A stretch of 47,602 nt of DNA from Verrucomicrobiales bacterium (GTDB taxonomy: Bacteria > Verrucomicrobiota > Verrucomicrobiia > Limisphaerales > JAYPXF01), in the NCBI GenBank assembly GCA_002715965.1, contig PBAL01000017.1:1-47602 (forward strand), in the 5' to 3' direction. The translations under genes were made by a program, and so were the position numbers. This document shows, in pieces, positions 42,763 to 47,602 of the stretch (its first letter is position 1; every line of letters starts with the position of its first letter). The notes under the pieces are model-generated. The model was given only the letters and a program-made list of their open reading frames with translations, was not told the origin of the DNA and made no database searches.

Positions 42763-44952
42763 TCAGCCTTTTGGGTAGAACTTTTTGTTTGCCTGGGACA
42801 TTTCGGTGAGGAGGTCGCAGGGGCGGAATTGGCGTTCGCCGGTGTCGACGAGGAAGTTCATTTCGCGGACGACGCGGGGGATGCCAAAGGTGTCGGCGAA
42901 GTGGAGTGGGCCGCCGCGGAAGGGGGCGAATCCGGTGCCCATGATCATGGCGAAGTCGATGTCGCCGGGTTGTTCGACGATTTCTTCTTCGAGGCAGCGC
43001 GCGGCTTCGTTGACCATCAGGAGGACCATGCGGGATTGGAGTTGGCTGAGGGCGCGGTTGGCGGCCTGGTCGTCGCGCATGAGTTTGATGTCGTCGACGT
43101 TGGGTTCGGAGCGTTTGCCTTTGTGAAGGTAAAAGCCTTTGCCGGTTTTGCGGCCAAGCCATTTCTTGTCGAGCATGCGGCCGAGGACTTTTGGCACTTC
43201 GAGTTTGCAGGGGCCTGCGAGCGTGTCGCAGACGTGCCGGGCGACGTCGACGCCGACTTCGTCGATGAGGCGAAGCGGTCCCATGGGCATGCCGAATTCG
43301 AGCATGGATTCGTCGATAGCCTTGATGTCCGCGCCTTGTTCGAAGAGCACGGCGGCTTCGATGAGGTAGGGCATGAGGATGCGGTTCACGACGAAGCCGG
43401 GGCTGTCTTTCACGACGACTGGCATCTTACCGATCTGTTGCACAAACTTTACGGCGCGATGCAGGACATCGGGATCGGTTTGTTCGCCGCGGATGACTTC
43501 GACAAGTTGCATGCGGTGAACGGGGTTGAAGAAGTGAATGCCGATGACGCGTTCGGGAACGAGGAGGTTGCGCGCGAGGTGGCTGATGGAGAGCGCGGAG
43601 GTGTTGGTCGCGAGGATGGTTTCGCGGCTCGTCAAATCCTCGAGTTGGTGGAAGAGGTCTTCCTTGAGTTCCATCTGTTCGACGGCAGCTTCGATGACGA
43701 ACTCGGCGCGTTTCATGGGCACGGGTTCGTAGACCGGGGAGATGCGGTCCAGGCCTTGGCGGGCTTCAGGCACAGTCATCTTGCGACGCTTGACGCCCTG
43801 ATCGTAGACCTTGCAGGCGTTGTCCATGCCTCGAGCGACAGCTTCGGCGTTGATGTCGCGGAGGGTGATGTCCATGCCGCGAGAGCTGAGCCATTGAGCG
43901 ATGCCGGATCCCATGACGCCCGCGCCGGTGACTGCGCCGCGTTGCATGCGCGGGGTTTCGCGATTGCGGACGACGTCGAGTTTGCGAGCGCGTTCCTGCA
44001 TGAAGAAGATTTGGATGAGGTTCGCAGACGTGTCGGTCTTGGTGAGATCGACGATGGCATCGGCTTCCATCTCCAAGGAGCGGGCGACGTTGGTCTTGAG
44101 GCCTTCGGTCATGACTTCGAGAGCCTTGATGATGGCGGGGTAGTGGCCGCGGGTGCGTTTCAGGACGCCGGGGCGAGCGCGCTTATCGATGAGCGCGGAG
44201 GTGAGGCGGTTGTTGAGGGCGAAGAGTTTCTTGCCGCTCGGGCGCTTGTGTCCGCGGGGTTTGCGGCCGCCTTCGACAACGAGTTGTTGCGCGACGTCCA
44301 TAAGTTTTTCGCACGGGACAATGGCGTCGACCATGCCGAGTTTGTGGGCTTTGCGGCCAGGAACGGTTTTACCGGCGAGGATGATGTCGAGCGCGGCCGG
44401 CAGTCCGATGAGGCGAGGCAGTCGCGTGCTGCCGCCCCAAGCGGGGATGATGCCGAGTTGGGTTTCGGGCAGGCCGATCTTGGTGGCTTTGTCTTCGGTG
44501 GCGACGCGGAGGTCGCAGGCGAGGGTGACTTCGTAGCCGCCTCCGACGCAGGCTCCATGGATGGCCGCGACGGTGGGGACTTTGAGCGCGGCAAGGCGGT
44601 TGAAGGTGTCCTGGCCGAGTTCGATAAGGTCGCGGAGTTCTGCGGGATCCTTGGCCTTCGCTAGGGAATTGAGGTCGGCTCCGGCGACGAAGATATTGTC
44701 TTTCGCGCTGGAGAGGACAAGGCCACGGAGGTTGGAGTGGGTCTCGATGAAGCCGAGGTGTTCGCCGAGTTCCTCGAGGGTTTTGCGATCGAAGACATTG
44801 GCCGCGAAGTCGGGGCGATCGTAAGTGATCAGGCAGATCATGTCGCCGGTGATTTCGCGTCGGACGTTTGGTGCGGGTGGCGTCTGACGCGCCGGTTCGG
44901 GAGTTTGCGTGGAGACGGGTTCGAGAGTTTTCTTTTCGATGACTGTGCTCAT
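42763..44952 (-). CDS. fadJ: FadJ-type multienzyme: enoyl-CoA hydratase/3-hydroxyacyl-CoA dehydrogenase
   Basis: The 729-residue protein has an N-terminal crotonase domain with the oxyanion region ACVGGGYEVTLACD, likely catalytic E141 and E163 (GLPETQLGIIP). The NAD-binding domain follows (TGAGVMGSGIAQ, residues 342-353), then the dehydrogenase signature IGIHFFNPVHRMQLVEVI with H473. It performs the hydration and NAD-dependent oxidation steps of beta-oxidation. The gene is 22 bp from the thiolase gene, and the pair should form the classical trifunctional complex. fadB is the alternative name; fadJ is chosen for size and layout and is not certain. Confidence 0.92.
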   Translation of the reverse strand: MSTVIEKKTLEPVSTQTPEPARQTPPAPNVRREITGDMICLITYDRPDFAANVFDRKTLEELGEHLGFIETHSNLRGLVLSSAKDNIFVAGADLNSLAKAKDPAELRDLIELGQDTFNRLAALKVPTVAAIHGACVGGGYEVTLACDLRVATEDKATKIGLPETQLGIIPAWGGSTRLPRLIGLPAALDIILAGKTVPGRKAHKLGMVDAIVPCEKLMDVAQQLVVEGGRKPRGHKRPSGKKLFALNNRLTSALIDKRARPGVLKRTRGHYPAIIKALEVMTEGLKTNVARSLEMEADAIVDLTKTDTSANLIQIFFMQERARKLDVVRNRETPRMQRGAVTGAGVMGSGIAQWLSSRGMDITLRDINAEAVARGMDNACKVYDQGVKRRKMTVPEARQGLDRISPVYEPVPMKRAEFVIEAAVEQMELKEDLFHQLEDLTSRETILATNTSALSISHLARNLLVPERVIGIHFFNPVHRMQLVEVIRGEQTDPDVLHRAVKFVQQIGKMPVVVKDSPGFVVNRILMPYLIEAAVLFEQGADIKAIDESMLEFGMPMGPLRLIDEVGVDVARHVCDTLAGPCKLEVPKVLGRMLDKKWLGRKTGKGFYLHKGKRSEPNVDDIKLMRDDQAANRALSQLQSRMVLLMVNEAARCLEEEIVEQPGDIDFAMIMGTGFAPFRGGPLHFADTFGIPRVVREMNFLVDTGERQFRPCDLLTEMSQANKKFYPKG

Positions 44953-44974
44953 GGTTCAGCCTTTCATTGATTGT

Positions 44975-46252
44975 TCATAGCGCTTCCAACCAGATGGCTG
45001 CGCCTTGGCCACCGCCAACACAGAGGGAGAGGAGTGCGCGTTTTTGGTGGCGTCGTTTGAGTTCTCTCAAGCTGGTGAGGATGAGGCGGGCGCCGGTGGC
45101 ACCGACGGGGTGGCCGAGGGAGATTCCCCCGCCGTTGACGTTGAGTTTTTCCATGGGGATGGCGCCGACGGGTCTGGCACGGCCGAGGACTTTGCGGGCG
45201 AATTTTTCGCTCTCGACGGCTTGTAAGCAGGCGAGGACCTGGGCGGCAAAGGCTTCGTTGATTTCGACGAGGTCAGCGCTGTCGACGTTGAGGCCGGTGC
45301 GTTCTTCGGCTTTGGCCATGGCATGTACGGGGCCAAGTCCCATGCGGGCGGGATCGCAGCCGGCGTAGGTATAGCCGGTAAGTTCACCGATGGGTTTGAG
45401 GTCGAGTTCGGCAGCTTTGCGCTCGGTCATGACAAGGAGCGCGACTGCGCCGTCGGTGATTTGAGAGGCGTTGCCGGCGGTGACGGTTCCGTTGCGTCGA
45501 TCGAAGACGGGACGGAGTTTGCCGAGCGCTTCCATGGTCTGGTTTTCGCGGACGCCGTTGTCGAAGAGGATGGCTTTGCCCTTGTTGTAGACGGGGCAGA
45601 TTTCTTCCTCGAGTTGCTCAAGTGAGGACGCGGCGCGGAGGTGGGATTCGAGGGCGAACTCGTCTTGTTCTTCGCGACTGATCCCACCTTCGCGGACCAA
45701 GAGTTCGGCGGTCTCGCCCATGTTCATGCCAACGACGGGATCGTTGAGGCCGAGTTGCAGGGCGATCCGCGGGGAGAGGTCGCTCGGCCGGAAGCTCGCG
45801 AGGACATTGAGGCGTTTCATCATGCCGCGCGCGCGGGCGAGCTTGGTGAACTTGGCCTTGGCGGCTTCGTTGAAGAGGAGCGGGTAGTTGGACATGCTTT
45901 CCACGCCGGCGACGACGAAGATTTCACCGCGGTCGGCGCATATCTTTTCGTAGGCCTGCGTGAAGGCTTCCATGCCGCTGGCGCAATTACGGCTGACGGT
46001 GATCGCGGGAACGGAGTCGGGAATGCCGGCGCGCAGGGCGATCACGCGGCCGAGGTTCGCGGCATCGTTGGGATTGCCGACGCAGCCGACGATGACTTCG
46101 TCGATCAACATCGGATCGAGGTCGTTGCGGGTAAGCAGATTGTTGACGGCGACCTTGCCGAGTTCGTCCGCGTCGAGGTTGGCGAAATCCGTCCCGGCTT
46201 TGCAGAAGGGCGTGCGGACGCCGTCGACGATGACCATTTTGGGAGTGCTCAT
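44975..46252 (-). CDS. fadI: Acetyl-CoA acyltransferase (thiolase)
   Basis: The ATG at 46252 overlaps the stop of the ligase gene as ATGA and gives 425 residues. SRNCASGMEAF has the nucleophile C90; NEAFAAQ, GGGISLGHPVGATGAR and the C-terminal CVGGGQGA carry the other catalytic motifs. It cleaves 3-ketoacyl-CoA to acetyl-CoA and a shortened acyl-CoA and pairs with the multienzyme encoded next. The longer open frame to 46321 is an overlap with the ligase and not the true start. Confidence 0.92.
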   Translation of the reverse strand: MSTPKMVIVDGVRTPFCKAGTDFANLDADELGKVAVNNLLTRNDLDPMLIDEVIVGCVGNPNDAANLGRVIALRAGIPDSVPAITVSRNCASGMEAFTQAYEKICADRGEIFVVAGVESMSNYPLLFNEAAKAKFTKLARARGMMKRLNVLASFRPSDLSPRIALQLGLNDPVVGMNMGETAELLVREGGISREEQDEFALESHLRAASSLEQLEEEICPVYNKGKAILFDNGVRENQTMEALGKLRPVFDRRNGTVTAGNASQITDGAVALLVMTERKAAELDLKPIGELTGYTYAGCDPARMGLGPVHAMAKAEERTGLNVDSADLVEINEAFAAQVLACLQAVESEKFARKVLGRARPVGAIPMEKLNVNGGGISLGHPVGATGARLILTSLRELKRRHQKRALLSLCVGGGQGAAIWLEAL

Positions 46253-47602
46253 GACTGGCCTTTTGTTGCGTTGGAGGTGTTTGATTTCTTCGGTTCGATG
46301 GTCTTGTTGCGACGACGCCATTCGGTGTGGCCGCTTTGGGCATCAGATTTGATTTCTGGCGGCAGCGGTTTGGCCTTGGGCCGATGGTCGACCACTTTCT
46401 TTTCCTTCATCTCCTGGCCGACGCCTTGAAGCCGGCGCATTTCTTCAGCGGTGTGGAAGACGACGCGGTTGGGTTGCACTTCGGTGTGCGCGGTGAAGCA
46501 TGTCCGGGCTTCGTCTTCGAGGTGAAGTTTATCGACGCCGTTGAGCTTGTGAACGTGCAGGACGAGTTCGTCGACTTCCATCGGATCGTCATGAAGTTTG
46601 CGCAGCTCGAGTTGCCATGCGCCGATGTTGCGGGCGTCGTCGAGGAGGTGTTCGAGTTCGTTGAAATCGACGAGCGTGCCTTTGAGTTTGCCGAGTTGCA
46701 TTTCCTGCACGGCCGAGCTGCGGGAGATTTTCCCGGCTAGGCGAGGCATGCGCCGGCCGCAGTGCGGGCATTCGTCGTGGACCAGGCCTTCGCTGATGCA
46801 GTCGCCTGTGCGGTAGCGGAGAACAACGGTCCCCCGGGCATCCAAGGGCGTATACACGATCTCGCCAGGATGACCGGGAGGAACCGGTTTTCCGGTTTGA
46901 GGGTCCACGATTTCGAACAGTCCGTGGTCCGGGAAGCAGTGGAAGCCGCTGGGCGATTCACCGGCCTGGGCGGGGCATTCGGTGAAGGCCATCTTGGCTT
47001 CCGTAAATCCGTAGGTGGAGACGATGTCGCAGCCGTGCGAACCGAGTTCCATCGCCAGGTCGTTCAGCTTGGCGCGCATGCCGTCGGGAACTTTTTCTCC
47101 GCCAAGCACGATGCGGCGCAGGCTCGGGCACCTAACGCCTTCCTCCGCAGCTTCGTGCAGCGTGTGATAAACGAAGGTCGGCATGCCGATGAGAACATCG
47201 GGACTGACTTTCTTGAGAAAACTGATTTGTCCATCCGTGCCCATGACCTTGCCGCCACCGGTACTCGCCATGAAACAACCGAAGGTCGTGCTGCCGTAAT
47301 GCGCGAGCCAGAAGGCCAGGTGCGGGGCGTAGGGAAACATGTTCAGCATCTTGTCTGCGCGATCCGCTCCGGCGATTTGGAAGATGCGATTTGCGCCGCG
47401 CTTGAGGTTTTCCAAATCGTGCTGCGTGTAAACGAACGCGACAGGATCAGCGGAGCGCCCGGTGGTGCTGGTGAGAAAAACGGGACGGTATTCGTCTTCA
47501 AGCACGCGTTGCGCATATTGGCGACCGCGGAAAATGGCGCGCATGATCGTACTGGGTTTGCGCGCAAGCTTGTTGCGGTCGGGCAGCAACAGGAAGTCTC
47601 GC
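46249..47602 (-). CDS. AMP-forming acyl/aryl-CoA ligase family protein (5' partial)
   Basis: The frame is open to the right edge, so the N-terminus is missing; a TTG at 47589 is not a credible start. Visible are LTSTTGRSADPVAFVYTQHD (the substrate/ATP loop region), IVLGGEKVPDGMRAKLND, DIVSTYGFTEAKMAF and YTPLDARGTVVLRYRTGD. These resemble the phenylacetate-CoA ligase branch of AMP-binding enzymes. The C-terminus is Lys- and Arg-rich (GHTEWRRRNKTIEPKKS). It probably activates a fatty or aromatic acid for the beta-oxidation genes; the substrate is an inference. It overlaps the thiolase gene by 4 bp. Confidence 0.82.
   Translation of the reverse strand, partial: RDFLLLPDRNKLARKPSTIMRAIFRGRQYAQRVLEDEYRPVFLTSTTGRSADPVAFVYTQHDLENLKRGANRIFQIAGADRADKMLNMFPYAPHLAFWLAHYGSTTFGCFMASTGGGKVMGTDGQISFLKKVSPDVLIGMPTFVYHTLHEAAEEGVRCPSLRRIVLGGEKVPDGMRAKLNDLAMELGSHGCDIVSTYGFTEAKMAFTECPAQAGESPSGFHCFPDHGLFEIVDPQTGKPVPPGHPGEIVYTPLDARGTVVLRYRTGDCISEGLVHDECPHCGRRMPRLAGKISRSSAVQEMQLGKLKGTLVDFNELEHLLDDARNIGAWQLELRKLHDDPMEVDELVLHVHKLNGVDKLHLEDEARTCFTAHTEVQPNRVVFHTAEEMRRLQGVGQEMKEKKVVDHRPKAKPLPPEIKSDAQSGHTEWRRRNKTIEPKKSNTSNATKGQS

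Noticed and set aside
42265..44664. A 799-codon open frame on the + strand opposite fadJ, and a 418-codon frame at 41199-42455
   Set aside because: They are antisense to the clearly conserved fadJ and acyl-CoA dehydrogenase genes. The products are Asp/Glu/Ala/Phe-rich with no recognisable domain, as expected for the mirror of GC-rich codons.

Overview
The window looks like a chromosomal piece of a member of the PVC superphylum, most probably Verrucomicrobiota (Limisphaerales/Pedosphaera type). The reasons are protein families known mainly from that group: DUF1549/DUF1553, DUF1501, DUF1552 and DUF1592-type exported cytochromes, 'planctomycete cytochrome c' domains fused to WD40 repeats, many sulfatases, ceramidase-like enzymes, a PEP-CTERM protein and an H-X9-DG pseudopilin. 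No close species can be named from sequence reading alone.

Layout. (1) 1-3757, + strand: the end of one exported cytochrome module, a DUF1549/DUF1553 protein cut by the left edge followed by a cytochrome c-WD40 protein. (2) 12960-3781, - strand: a second module facing the first, in the order DUF1501, pre-peptidase-domain protein, small four-helix-bundle (S23/IVP-like) gene, DUF1549/DUF1553, cytochrome c-WD40, alpha/beta hydrolase. The genes abut or overlap by a few bases, so this is probably one operon. The four-helix gene is framed by imperfect inverted repeats and looks like a small insertion. (3) 12961-13777: a genetic scrapyard with a relict peroxiredoxin fragment and the 3' end of a group II intron. 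(4) 25620-13778, - strand: a tightly packed operon of nine exported proteins: SGNH-like protein, two ceramidase-like proteins, a deletion chimera, an intact sulfatase, DUF1552, a DUF1587/1592/1595/1588/1585 cytochrome, a sulfatase pseudoenzyme and a Tat-exported deacetylase-like protein. It probably serves surface breakdown of sulfated or other complex polymers. (5) 25621-26594: two 207-208 bp MITE-like elements on either side of tRNA-Cys. (6) 26595-38050: mixed content, including a DUF1573-dihaem protein, a pseudopilin, a class V aminotransferase, a glpD pseudogene, two secreted proteins (one PEP-CTERM), tRNA-Glu with a RelE-like gene, an HNH nuclease, and a coiled-coil/TPR, YjbQ and FG-GAP gene trio. 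(7) 38057-47602, - strand: a gene interrupted by an in-frame amber codon, prfC, and fatty acid beta-oxidation genes (acyl-CoA dehydrogenase, FadJ-type multienzyme, thiolase, AMP-forming ligase cut by the right edge).

Two themes stand out. First, small dispersed repeats sit at the start of exported-protein genes, and in three genes (2363, 8814 and 23505) repeat DNA encodes all or part of the signal peptide. Second, gene decay is frequent: a peroxiredoxin relict, a collapsed haem-binding dehydrogenase, a glpD deletion, an amber-interrupted gene, a sulfatase without its active site and an SGNH protein with His replaced by Gln. All calls come from reading the sequence; no database search was run.
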